Assembly: GCA_023333565.1 (NCBI GenBank)
Contig: JAJKFH010002739.1
Span: 62,001-126,000, forward strand
Source of the DNA: Puffinus mauretanicus
Taxonomy: Eukaryota > Chordata > Aves > Procellariiformes > Procellariidae
Direction of reading: 5' to 3'
Length of the DNA: 64,000 bases
Positions 52,340 to 64,000 of the stretch are shown here, piece after piece (position 1 is the first letter of the stretch; the number at the start of each line of letters is the position of its first letter). The notes beneath the pieces were generated by a model. That model saw only the letters and a list, made by a program, of their open reading frames with translations, ran no database searches and was not told where the DNA came from. The position numbers and the translations under genes were made by a program.

Positions 52340-55300
52340 CCAAAGAAGATATTACTGGTGAGGAGGGGGAAGGTGGAGAAGAGTGGTGGATCCTGTAGCT
52401 GGTTGCATAATAGGTGTTGTCAGCAAGGACTTGGCTTGTATGACCGTAGGACCCTCTCTGAGGTTTGAGGACTGCTAGGAAGGGACAGCATCCACCTAAG
52501 TGGGGCAAAAGCATCTTTGCCAATAGGCTGGCCGAACTGGTATGGAGAGCTTTAGACCAGGACTGAGAGAGGAAGGAGGTGATGACTCTCAAATCAAGAG
52601 GAAAAAGTGGTGGACTGGGTTGGTAAGCAAGGGATGCATGTGATGTGGTGATGTGGAGAGCAGTCCTTGAAAACAACAAAACAGGGCAGAAGGGGGCCCA
52701 CACACTTATATAAATACAAAATAGGAAATACCTGTACGCAGATAATAAGGCCAGCATTATGGGGGAGAGGCTTTTTTACCTTTTCTGGGAAATTGGCACC
52801 CTTGGGTGCATCTCTGACCTGCCTGTACACTAATGCATGCAGCATGGGGAGAAAATGGGAAAGTAGGGGGGCTGTATGAAGTTGCAGAGCTACGATTTCT
52901 TTGGGATAACACAAAAAAAGATGTGATGGGAGAGCTCATACGATTGGAGTGCAGCCATGGATAGATGCAGGCCCTTTAGAAGGACTGGTGGGATAGTGAG
53001 GAGGGGGACTTGCTCTTAAGTGAAAGAGCAGCGGGGATGCATGGAGGTCTGCCATGGGATCAATAATGAGCGATCTGAGAGCTTATGGGTGAGGACTAGG
53101 GGACGGAGCAACATGGGTGATCCTGTTGTAGGTGTCTGCTGTAGATAGCCTTAATCATGAAGAAGTAGAAGATAAGGCCTTCTTCAGACAATGGGAAGAA
53201 TCCTCAGGTTTCCAGGCACTGGTCCTATAGGGTACTTCAACTACTCCAGTACCTTCTGAAGAGACAACACAGCAGGGCACAAGCAATCCAGGAGATTTTT
53301 TGTGTGCTCTGATGGCAGTTTCCTAACACAGGTGATTGAGGAGCTGATGAGGAGAGGTGCTCTGCTGGACCTCAGACTTGCAAGCAAGGAAGAACTGGTT
53401 GGTGATGTGAAGGTCATGCAGCCTTTGCTGCGGTGACCGTTGGATGGTAGAGTTCATGATCCTGAGAGAAGGAAACAAGGCAAGTAGCAGTCCTAGACTT
53501 CAGGAGAGCAGACTTTGCGCTGGTCAGGCCTCAGCTTGAAAGAATCCTGTGGGATATGGTCCTTGGAGAGAAGTGTCTGGGAAAGCTGGTTGACTTTCAA
53601 GAATTACCTCCTCCAAGCTCAAGAACAAGCCATCCTGATGTACATGGATGAACAGGGAGCTCATGACTAAGCTCAAACATGGAAAGGAATTATGCAAGAG
53701 GTGGAATCAGGGTCAGGTCACCCAGGAGGAATATGGAGAAACTGTCTGAGCATGCAGGGGTGGGGTTAGGAAAGCCAAAGCCCACCTGGAGTTGAGTTTG
53801 ATGTGGAACATGAATCGCAACAAGAAGACCTTCTATAAGTATATCAACAGCAAATGTATTATGACGGAAAACATGGGCTGCTGCTGGCTGGGGCAGGAGA
53901 CTTGATGGCAAAGGACATGGGAAAGACCAAGATACTAATGCTGCCTTTGCCTTCGTCTTCACTGATAAAGTTTGTCTTCAGAAATCCCAGGCTCCTGAGA
54001 CTAGTAGGAGAGTCTGGAGCAATGAAGGCTTACTCTCCATGGAAGACTCTCATGGTAGGGAACATTTAAAGAAATTGTAGATACACCAGTCCATGGGTCC
54101 TGATGGGACGCACCCACTAGTGCTGAGGGAGTGGCCAGTGTTGTTGCGAGGTCACTCTCTTTGGCCATCCTCTCTTTATCTTTGAAAGGTCATGGCAATC
54201 AGAGGAGGTTGCTGAGGACTTCAGAAGTCAAGTGTTACTTCTGTCTTCAAGAAGTGAGAATCTGGAAACTACAGGCAGGTCAGCCTCCCCTTGATCCCTG
54301 AGGATGAATAAAGCAAATAACCCTGGAAACTAAATCCAAACATATTGAAGACAAGACGAAGGGTTTGGGAGTAGTCAGCTTGGATTTATGAAGGGAAAGT
54401 CATGCTTGACCAACTTGATAACATTCTACAATGAAATGACTAGTTTGGTGGACAAGGGGAAAAGTGGATGTTGTTTGTCTTCACTTTAGCAAGGTTTTCA
54501 GCACTGACTGCCGTAACATCCTCATAGACAAACTGATGAAGTATGGACTAGATAAGTGAGCAGCTAGGTGGACTAAAAACTGGCTGAGGTGCTGAACTCA
54601 GTGTTGTGATTAGTGGCACAAAGTCCAGCTGGAGGCTGGTCACTATTGATGTTCCCCAGGAGTTGATACTGATGCCAGTGTTATTTAGCATCTTCATTAA
54701 CGACCTGGAAGATGGAAGAGGGTGCACCCTCAGCAAGTTTGCAGATGGTCCAAAACTTGGAGTGACTGTTACGTCAGGTAGTTGTGTTGCCATTCAGAGG
54801 GACTTCTACAGGCTGGAGCAACGGGTCAACAGGAATCTCGTGCAGCTCAGCCAAGGGAAGTGCCAACATTCCTGAGGAGGAATAAGCCCAGGCACCAATA
54901 CATGCTGGGGGCTGTCCAGCTGGAAAATAGTTTGGCAGAAAAGGACCTGGGGGTCCTGGAGATCATTAAGTTGACCATAAGCCAGCAGTGAGTCCTTGTG
55001 GCAAAGGTGGCCAACAGCACCCTGGGCTGCATCACGCGGCAGGTTGACAAAGGTGCTTACCTCTGCTCAGCGCTGGTGAGACACTGGAGTGCTGCGTCTG
55101 GTTTTGGGTTCCCCAGTACAAGAGAGACATGGGCTTACTGGAGAGAGTCCAGGGCAAGGCCACAAAGATGGTGAAGAGACTGGACCATCTGTCATGCGAG
55201 GAGAGATTGAGAGAGCTGGGACTGTTGAGCCTAGAGAAGGTTCAGGAGGCATCTTATCCATGAGTATAAACATCTGATGGGGAGGAATAAAGAAGGTGGA

Positions 55301-55592
55301 GTACGACTCTTCTCAGCGGTGCCCGGTGAAAGAACAAGAGGCAGTGGGTACGATACAGAATATTCCATTTAAACATACGAGAGAAAAAATCTACTTAAGG
55401 TGAGGATGGTCAAACACTGGCATAGGTTGCCCAGAGAGGTTGTGGAGTCTCCGTCCTTGGAGACAATGCAAAACTGAACACAGGCTCTGAGCAACCTGCT
55501 CCTGTTGACCCTGTTCTTAGCAGGGGAGGTTGGACCAGCTGATCTCCAGAGATCCCTTCCAACCTCGGCTGTTTCACCATTCTGTAAGAATT
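52340..55592 (+). mobile_element. Long degenerate CR1 LINE, sense
   Basis: About 3.25 kb of CR1, far longer than the usual few-hundred-bp truncated copies. CR1 landmarks occur in order: 'AGGGACAGCATCCACCTAAG', 'AACACAGCAGGGCACAAGC', 'GTGCTCTGCTGGACCTC' near 53357, a reverse-transcriptase region around 54490-54900, and a 3' end near 55584 with CCAACCTCGG and CCATTCTGT. Many stops and frameshifts break ORF2. In the readable part (54606-54875) the catalytic box reads FADGPKLG at 54738-54761 instead of FADD(T)KLG, so the second aspartate is lost. It is in the same orientation as TMEM161B and lies within intron 1. The 5' border is approximate. Open frames on the opposite strand (for example 52245-52757) are antisense shadows. 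Confidence 0.9.
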
Positions 55593-57051
55593 GCTCTTTG
55601 CTTTCCCAGATTATATTTACATTGAGAGAAACTTCTGGTAAAAATAACGTGCGGTTAAATTTCCTCCAAGAGAACAGGTATGCTAGGTGGGAGAGGATGT
55701 GTTTGAACAATGGCAGTGCGGCATGCTGTGCTGCTAGTGAGGTGTTCTTGAGGGACGAATCTTGCTTCTTCCTTTGGGGAATTTTGGAGGAAATGTTTCT
55801 CAAGTGTATGAGCTAATCTGTGTTTTATTTGCCAATGGTTAATTGCGTACTGCTTCCATATGTAGAAATACTTTTACCTCCTGGCCTTCTATAGCACATT
55901 GCATCTGTACAAAGCTAGTGAAGTGTAATTCCCAACTTCTACAACTATAGAGGGAAATATTTTGTCTTCAAAATATTGTTAGTAACTAGCAATACCCAAA
56001 AGTCAATATCTAAGAATTAAATTGAATATGAACTTTTATATGCCACCAGTTAAATGTGACATGTTGTGTCCTGATCGAAAAAGTGCCTGTATTCCTTTCC
56101 ATGAAAAAGTATTCTGAAAAACAGTTTAAAAGCGTGGAAATAGCTTGTTTGTTTGATTCTTAGTGTCTTTTCACTTGCATGCTTTTGTAAATTCCTCTTG
56201 CCTATCTCTGTTTCATCCTTTCTATTATTGCTTGTGATGCTTTAAGCATGAAAATCTTGCATGCAAGTCGAGGAAATACGGTGCATATGCTTCATGCTGG
56301 TTTTTAACATGATGTTAGTATTAGTTGATAGAATTTCATGAGCAGGATAAAAGTAATACAATGCGACACTTCATTCATTGTTATTTAGCTTTAGAAGTTT
56401 AAAGTTGCTGTATTTAAAAAAAAAACAACAAAACAAAACCAATATTGGGAATTAAAGCTTGCTGAGTGATTGGGAATGAGATTGCTGCTGGCTCTGCTGA
56501 CGTGCCAAATCCTGATCAAGAGTTGGACGTTGAGGTGAAGCTCTGCTGATTCTGTGTGCCCTCCCCTGCCTTCCCCACCTCTGCCTGCAGCTCAGCGAGG
56601 AGCAAGTGCTCTGCACTAATCAAAGGCTGAAGTTTCACGACGCGGATGTTGTAAATGATTGTTAATTCCAGTGGGTTTTTGTGGTGTCAGCTGTTAAATC
56701 GTGTCAGAACTGAAGAGACCACAAAAACCAAGGTTGTAATCGGTGATGTAATTTTAAGGCATAATGTCTTGTGAAATGCCACATCCACACGTGGCCTTAC
56801 GGTCTGTGAAACAGGGGACATACGTTACCGGCCTCGTGAGCTGGCAATGCCTTTTCCCTTCGATGAAGTATGTAACTGGTTATAGCAAGTTCCAGGGGAT
56901 TTCTTGAAAACTGATATGGTATGGTTTCTTTCCCCTTCCAGTTTAAAAAGAACCAAAAAATGTTATCCCTACCATACAAGGTGTTCTTAATTTTTTTTTT
57001 TTTTAAAGGTACTTCAGCACTTCTCTAAAACACATATTGACTTGTTATTAA

Positions 57052-57171
<120 letters not shown>

Positions 57172-58519
57172 TAAGATAAGAAACAGTTGCTATACTGTGT
57201 GTGAATATGGTAATGCAATTATGCATTAGAGTAGTAACAGTAAAACAATAATTTAGGTTGTTTTCTTGAAAAAAAATTAATCTGCTCTTCTTAAATTTAT
57301 TACCATAGCATTGTGACACCTGACTTGCAGGCTCAAGGTATAAAGACCATGTTGCTGTAAGAGAACAGACTTGTTTGTTGCTATTAATTGTATCAATCAT
57401 AAAGTTAGCCGTTGTCCAGCTCTTGTATTATTAAAGGCACAAGCTACATACTTTAATATTAAAAAGCTAAACTGAATACAAGACACTGAAGAATGGAAGG
57501 ATTTTTTTTCTCTACACTGCCTCAGTGTTCTTGATAATCCACCTGCTGATTAGCCTTGCATATAAAGCGTGCTTAGGTATTTATTAAAAATTCTATTTTT
57601 TTTCATACTTCATAGAACAGGATTAGTATAAATTTCAATACACTACTTCCTCGTAACAATAGATCAAACAGGCATAATGAGTTGCAAGGGGAGCATTCCC
57701 TCTGTGGCTGTATCCATAATAACAGCGAAAACCAGCAGCTGTTTTGAATATAAATCAGTATCTTAAATATTAAAAGAATCATAGACACTGTGTTTTTTCG
57801 TTTGGGAAGAAGAACATTTTGTATGATTAGAAGGTAGCGTGCTGTCTCTTGTAATTGTTAAAATTTTGAGAATACCAAATCTCTACTCCCTGATTTCTGA
57901 AGGAGTATCCTTGAATAATAATGTGCTCCATAGGAGTCTTAACCAGTCTTGCATAATTTTCCTTTGCCTTTTTTCCTCTGCATCTTAGAATTATCAACTT
58001 TTTTCTTTTTAATTTTCCTCATTTCATCACCCAAAGAGTTGCTAATGAAAAATGACTCTAAATGTTGTTTAGATGCATGTTAGGTATCACTGGTTAGGTA
58101 TAATGGAAAACAGTAGTTGTCAGGTGAATAATATGAACAGGAATCATACTTTTAATTGTTGTGTGAAGTTCCATTGTTGACCACATCTGCAGGGTATTGA
58201 TTACCTTTTTTGTGCTCTAAAAAGAATATTACATTAATGAATATGAAATTGCATACTGTTTATTTTTAAGGTGTGTTACTACCAAAATGTTTTTTATCAG
58301 CAGTTATTCAAATGACATTTCCTACTTTCTATGTCCTATTTAATTGCTCTTTCTAAAGAATTGCTCAATATCATGCCTGTGTTCTTCATTCTTGTGAAGT
58401 TTTCACTTTCTGTATCCTTGTTCTAAGGCATGCTTTGTGCCAATGATAGGGAGAGGTTTGCTGTTCAAATATTTTTCCTAATGCTTTTCTCCTTTTATCT
58501 TTGCACACCTGCAGATTGA

Positions 58520-58610
58520 TAAATATGTAAAGCAGGATTTCTGCACTTGTGCTTATGGAATTCTGCTCCCACTGAAGTCAATGGGAGTCTTATTGCCTTT
58601 CATGTTAGTA
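58520..58610. repeat. Possible ancient sauropsid interspersed repeat
   Basis: The word ATTCTGCTCCCACTGAAGTC followed by AATGGGAGTCTTATTGCC recalls a dispersed sequence ('...CCACTGAAGTCAATGGGAG...') that recurs in bird, crocodile and turtle genomes. The element's borders and family are not identifiable here. A weaker echo (TTGAAGTCAATGAGTTGG) occurs at 59450-59467. Confidence 0.4.
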
Positions 58611-61600
58611 GCCTTGAAAATCTCATTGTTGCTTTTCAGTGTTCTTCTATTTATCTGGTAACTATTTTAGTGCATTGTAATTTCAGTCATTGTGAATGAC
58701 ATCCCTGAATACAAGAATTATGTAAAGAGCAAGAAATAATTCTGTGTTCCAGAAATAAAAACAAGTCAGAAGCTTCACTGCAACAAGAATCTGAATTCTA
58801 ATGGCAGAAAGAAAAACAGTTCTCTTCTTAATTTAGCTGACAAACTATCTGTTATGTTAACTCATTTTCCTTAGTGCTGTTCTTTTGCCAACAGTGTTTT
58901 CTTCGACAGAGCTGTGTGGGTGGGGTGGTGGAGGGTTTTATACACACGTAAGTGTACGGGCGCAGGCAGATACACTCTTAGGCAGCCCAGCTTTCCTAGG
59001 AAAAGTTACTGCCTGCTCCTCCTTTCTTTTGGCAGTATACTTCAACTAGTATTTGGTTCCCAAAACTGTTTTTAAAGTTATTTGGCTTAACTGTCTTTCT
59101 TCCAGAGGGTTGGGAGGCGTTTCTAAGCAAGGTAGTCTGAAATGTCTACAGTCCTTGCCAAACGGGAGGGAGGATAAACACATTACCAGACAAGCCAGAA
59201 ACTCTTAAGTGACCAGTTGGTTTCAAGATGCCTGTATGTGTACATTCAAAGTCCATTAAAAGGAAACGTAGACACTTCAAAATTTAAAAGAATTCTTAGA
59301 GTAGATAGGCATAAGATAATACTCGTTTACAGAAGGAACAGCTGTCATTGACTGTTGAAAAACTATTTACTTAAATTTGTAAATTTTAAATAGCATTTTC
59401 AATCAATGCTATTTTCAGAGCTTGAACAGAATTTGAATATTCATATTTATTGAAGTCAATGAGTTGGCAGCCTAAGTATCTGCATAGGCTAATAAAATAT
59501 TCCCTACCAACGTGTTGCTTTTAAGTTGCTCAGCTACGTTCTGTTTTCAGGCCACTTCAGGAAGACAGGAGAAAACGGATGTTTTGTTGTGCATTCATTA
59601 CTGACCTTCATTCAAATTAACTGGGGCATATCTGTGCTGCTGTTGCTATTCAGACTAACTTGGATATGTCAAAGCTACAGAGTAATCAGTTGTGGGATCT
59701 CAGTTTTAAACATACATAAGCTAAAGCAGATATGAACTACCTTTTTTTAGCTCTACCTTTATGAAAATGTTTGTTCAGATCTCTTGGTTTTGAGATTTTA
59801 AATGCAAGATGTGTAGGGTTTATTAACTAAAAAAACCCCAAACTCTTGTATCCTATTAGTTGCAATTGTGAATCACTTGCAACATAATTCTGTAGTGTAA
59901 TTAAGAGCAAATTGTGGCTTAAGTGTTTGATTTGTGTTAATATGTTACACAGAACAAGAATTTTGTCTGTTCTGCTGTTATAGGTACTATTTCTCTACTT
60001 GTGCAGGAAAGATTGTGAAAAGTTAGCTTCCAGCACAGGTGATTTTCATCATTACAGAACTATTTGTGGTACTCTCAGCGTGACAAGTTCAGATCTGGGA
60101 GATGGTGAATGACAAAGCAGAAGACTATTTCTCTGCTTTCCCCCACTTTCTTAGATCGTGTGAAAGACAGGAAGAAGTTAGTATCTCCAATGTAGTTTAT
60201 CTGCTTGGATGAGATGGTAGATGCTCTGGTTTTTGTGTGATTCTCAGTCTTAAGAAAGTGTCTTTTGCAGCAAGGTTTGCAAACAGCAAATTTTTCAGCT
60301 GGGACCACACATGATAAAAATAAATTAATGAAACAAATTTCACTCTTACTGATGCCTCAAAAAACCCACAAAATTCAGCCCCTCTTCTCCCCCCCCCCCA
60401 AACTCCTTTTCATGCAAAGCCTGTATAGTTGCCATTTTCAGTTTTTGAAGTGGCAGTGAATTCCTTCAAGGGAAATTTGCATGCAATGGTTTGGATCTCT
60501 GCGATGTATTATTGGTTGGTACTGAAGTTCTTTTCTCCTGAAGAAATCCCAGCATCAGCTGATTTTTTAGCCCAGCAGTACATACTGACACAGGCTTGTG
60601 GACCCCCCTATTAACCAGATTGTATTCTTTGTAATATTGCTGGCTTGAACTCTTACTTATCTTTCACACCAGTTTTTAAGTTATTTTAAGATGATGCCCA
60701 TGAGCTCTGTGTAACTGCCTGTTTAACGCTTGATTATACCAGCAATTAAACTGCCGAAACTGGGAGCTCTTCCTGAAATGTGTTGTATTTTTGTCGCACC
60801 ATTTTTCTTCATTCCCACTTCCTTGTCCTCAGCCAGGTTTAGTGCAGTGTCAAGGACAGCGTCAGGACAGTGGGGCTATGTCTCCTGTTTAAGATCTGCC
60901 AGGGAGGCATATGCTCAGTGATACATACATTTCATTAAAATTGTACCTATTCTTTCTCATAGTCTTTGTCCAGTGTCTCTTGCAGCGTGTGTGCACACAC
61001 GAAGTGTCCATGCCATCGTGAGGAAGGTGGGAGATGTATAATATTGCTTGTTGTGGCTGCTTGCATTTAGGACAGTTTCTGCTTTTAGCATGAGTCTCGT
61101 AGCAGTGGACCTCCCTCAGTATTTGTTGTGTAGACAATCTTCCATGAAGAATGACAAAATTTTTTATATTTTACATGAAAGGCTATATTCTGCAAGTATA
61201 AAGATGGGTGGACCAGACTTCCACTTGGGACAGACAGCCTTTCCAAAACAGAGCTGGGAATCAGATGTTATCAAGTGGCTTGAAGTTATTTGGGTTTGAT
61301 GTTTATTTTCCAAATTTGCCTTGCTGTCTTTTTGAAATTGGATGTAACATAATCTCTAATTTGCCCACGTACAGCTGAATGGTCCTACTTGGTGTGGTTT
61401 TCTTAATGTGAGAAGTACTGAAGGTTGTGGATTCCATTATCGTCTCTAACTATTACTCGGTGTTAACCCCTGTCACCAATTGGTGGGCTCCTACTCCAGA
61501 AAAGTACTTCCACATAAATACAGATAAATTTCCCAAGTCTGTTCCTGTTCATACTTGGGCTCCTTTGCCTCAGATCAGAGTGACATCCTTCCTGCATCTG

Positions 61601-62264
61601 GACAGCAACCCTCCCTTGCTGAATGTGGAAAAGGCCTTGTTTCAGCTGCTAAGGTTCTTGACATGCTTAGGGATTAGGGTAAAATGTACCATCTTGGAGA
61701 CTTAACCATCTCTGGTTTTCCTCTTCAGAATTTCCTTGCCACTACCTGCCTTTTAAATAAATGAGCAATGGATGGTGCATTGACTTGTGAAAGTGGAAAA
61801 ACTTGCAGCTCAGCTACATGTAAATTAGTGATTTTTTAATAGCACTTTTTCTAGTAGGAGTTGAAGATATCACTGAAGACAGGGAAAGGAATGTTGATGT
61901 TACGGTCTGCTCTGCCTAAGAAAAAAGATTGGTAAAAGTTATTTGATAATAGCTATTCCAGATTCTGGAAAATTACTGTTTTTTTGAGAGGTATAATTAT
62001 ACTTTATAAAATCATTTAGAATATGGTTCTGATGGGTAATTGTAATGGTATAATTATTCTAGTGAACTTTTTCCAATATCAGTACAACCTTGTTTGCGGT
62101 ATTTGATTTGAAAATTTGGTGTTTTGAGAAGTAAAGGGCTTTCACTTGAATGACAAAGTGGCAAAGCTTTCCAATTACGAATAAGCATCTCATATGCTGA
62201 AGAGAACTGAAGTTTAGCAGTGGTTGTTCAGTTCAGGCAGGGTTGGTGCTTGCACAGGGTATTT

Positions 62265-63070
62265 TCATAGCATCATATGGGTTGGAAGGGACCTCAAGGA
62301 TCATCTGGTCCAACCTTTCTTGGCAAAAGCACGGTCTAGACACGATGGCCCAGCACCCTGTCCAGCCGAATCTTAAAAGTGTCCAATGTTGGGGAATCCA
62401 CCCCTTCCCTGGGGAGATTATTCCAATGGCTGATTGTTCTCATTGTGAAAAACTTTCCTCTTGTGTCCAGCTGGAATCTCCCCAGGAGTAACTTGCACCC
62501 ATTACCCCTCGTCTTTTCTGTGTGACTCCTTGTAAAAAGGGAGTCTCCATCTTCTCTGTAGCCACCCTTTAAATACTGGAACGTGATGATAAGGTCTCCC
62601 TCTTTTCTCGAGGCTGAACAAACCCCGTTCTCTCAGCCTTTCCTCACATGGCAGGTTTCCCAGTCCTTTGACCATCTCTGTGGCCCTTCTCTGGGCCCTC
62701 TCCAGCCTGTCCACATCTTTTTTGCATAGCGGGGACCAAAACTGAACACTGTATTCTAGGTGTGGCCTGACAAGCGCTGAGTAGAGTGGGATAATGACTT
62801 CTTTATCTCTGCTGGTGATGCCCTTGTTGGTGCAACCCAGCACCCCTTGGCTTTCTTTGCCGCAGCAGCGCACTGTTCACTCGTATTGAGCTTGTTGTCC
62901 ACCAGGTCCCTTCCCACAGAGCTGCTCCCCAGCCGGGTAGATCCCAGCCTGTGCTGCTCTCCTGGATTATGTTTTCCCAGGTGCAAGACCTTATACTTGT
63001 CCTTGTTCAACTTCATAAGGTTCTTGTTAGCCCACTCTTCAGCCTATCGAGGTCCTCCTGCAGGGTGGCT
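62265..63070 (-). mobile_element. CR1 LINE, antisense, next to exon 3
   Basis: It starts with the reverse-complemented CR1 tail (TCATAGCATCATATGGGTTGG at 62265) and runs about 800 bp into the C-terminal part of ORF2. The minus-strand frames read [20 protein letters not shown] and [19 protein letters not shown] (62502-62873), then MKLNKDKYKVLHLGKHNP (about 63016-62963), which are standard CR1 reverse-transcriptase tail motifs. Frames are broken by stops and shifts. It is a different, better preserved CR1 lineage than the intron 1 copy. Its 5' truncation point is about 160 bp from the exon 3 acceptor. Confidence 0.93.
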
Positions 63071-63184
63071 TTCCTTTCTGAAGTGTGAGCAATTCCTTTG
63101 CTTAAGTGTTGCAAATGACCATTGCTTTATTATGCATATACATCTGTGTTGATATGTAGGTGTTTTTTAAAAAAACCCCACTAA

Positions 63185-63654
<470 letters not shown>

Positions 63655-64000
63655 CAAGAGAAGAAAGATTTGAGTATATTAGTTCAACATAGGATTACTA
63701 TGAGCCACCACTCTTACACAAGCTGTGAAGAAGGTGAGTGTGCTCCTAGGGTGTATTAGGTGAGGTATTTGTAGTAGAAGAGATAGGAAAATATTAATCC
63801 TCTTGGACAAGGCACCAGTGTAGAACTTTATCTGGATTACTGCATACAGTTCTGATCACTCATGTTCAAGAAAAATGAATTTGTATGTGAACAGGTGAAC
63901 AGAGGGCTGCTAGGATCATCCAGAAAACAAAGTCTGTGTTACAAGAGGAGGCTAAAAGAGCTTGGCTTGTTTAACCTAGCAAAAAGACACTGAGAGGGAT
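63655..64000 (+). mobile_element. CR1 LINE fragment, sense, cut by window edge
   Basis: Words follow CR1 ORF2 order: AGGATTACTATGAGCCACCA, CCTAGGGTGTATTAGGTGAGG, GGACAAGGCACCAGTGTAG, TACAGTTCTGATCACTC, ACAGAGGGCTGCTAGGATCA, AGAGCTTGGCTTGTTTAACC. It belongs to a CR1 group distinct from the two other intronic copies. The 3' end is outside the window. The left border is approximate. Confidence 0.88.

Noticed and set aside
52245..52757. 170-codon minus-strand open frame
   Set aside because: Mostly antisense to the 5' part of the long CR1; no protein similarity recognised.

Overview
The window is vertebrate nuclear DNA, almost certainly from a bird. It has intron-split coding sequence with GT-AG borders, long AT-rich intergenic DNA and several pieces of CR1 LINE retrotransposon. 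The CR1 3' ends carry the typical octamer-like 'ATTCTATG' tail. Introns are compact, and there are no Alu, L1 or B1-type mammalian repeats. Another archosaur cannot be formally excluded.

The only protein-coding gene I can support is the 5' part of TMEM161B on the + strand. It has a CpG-island promoter at about 44.8-46.0 kb. Coding exon 1 ends exactly after the start codon (45804-45806), exon 2 is at 57067-57170 and exon 3 at 63232-63312. Together they encode the first 62 residues plus 2 nt of the next codon, and the gene runs off the right edge. Intron 1 (about 11.3 kb) holds a long, degenerate sense-strand CR1 (about 52.34-55.59 kb) and an unidentified coding-like block on the opposite strand (about 49.49-50.24 kb). 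Intron 2 (about 6.1 kb) ends with an antisense CR1 only about 160 bp before exon 3. Intron 3 begins with a further sense CR1 that continues past the window.

Everything left of about 44.8 kb is upstream intergenic DNA with no supported coding gene. In mammals this side of TMEM161B faces TMEM161B-DT, LINC00461/MIR9-2 and MEF2C. If synteny holds, this is the start of that large regulatory desert; I looked for a miR-9 hairpin and saw none. Most of 1-24 kb and 33-44 kb is AT-rich, with short CR1 relics (about 0.4, 0.8, 17.7 and 20.4 kb), simple repeats and one relic of an L2-like LINE (39.6-39.87 kb).

The most unusual stretch is about 24.9-32.8 kb. Two orphan CpG/GC-rich islands (25.5-26.5 and 31.0-32.8 kb) flank about 4.5 kb of AT-rich, apparently transposon-free DNA dense in homeodomain, POU and E-box-like words. 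This looks like a developmental cis-regulatory cluster and/or the promoter of an unannotated non-coding RNA. Conservation could not be tested here, so that part is inference.
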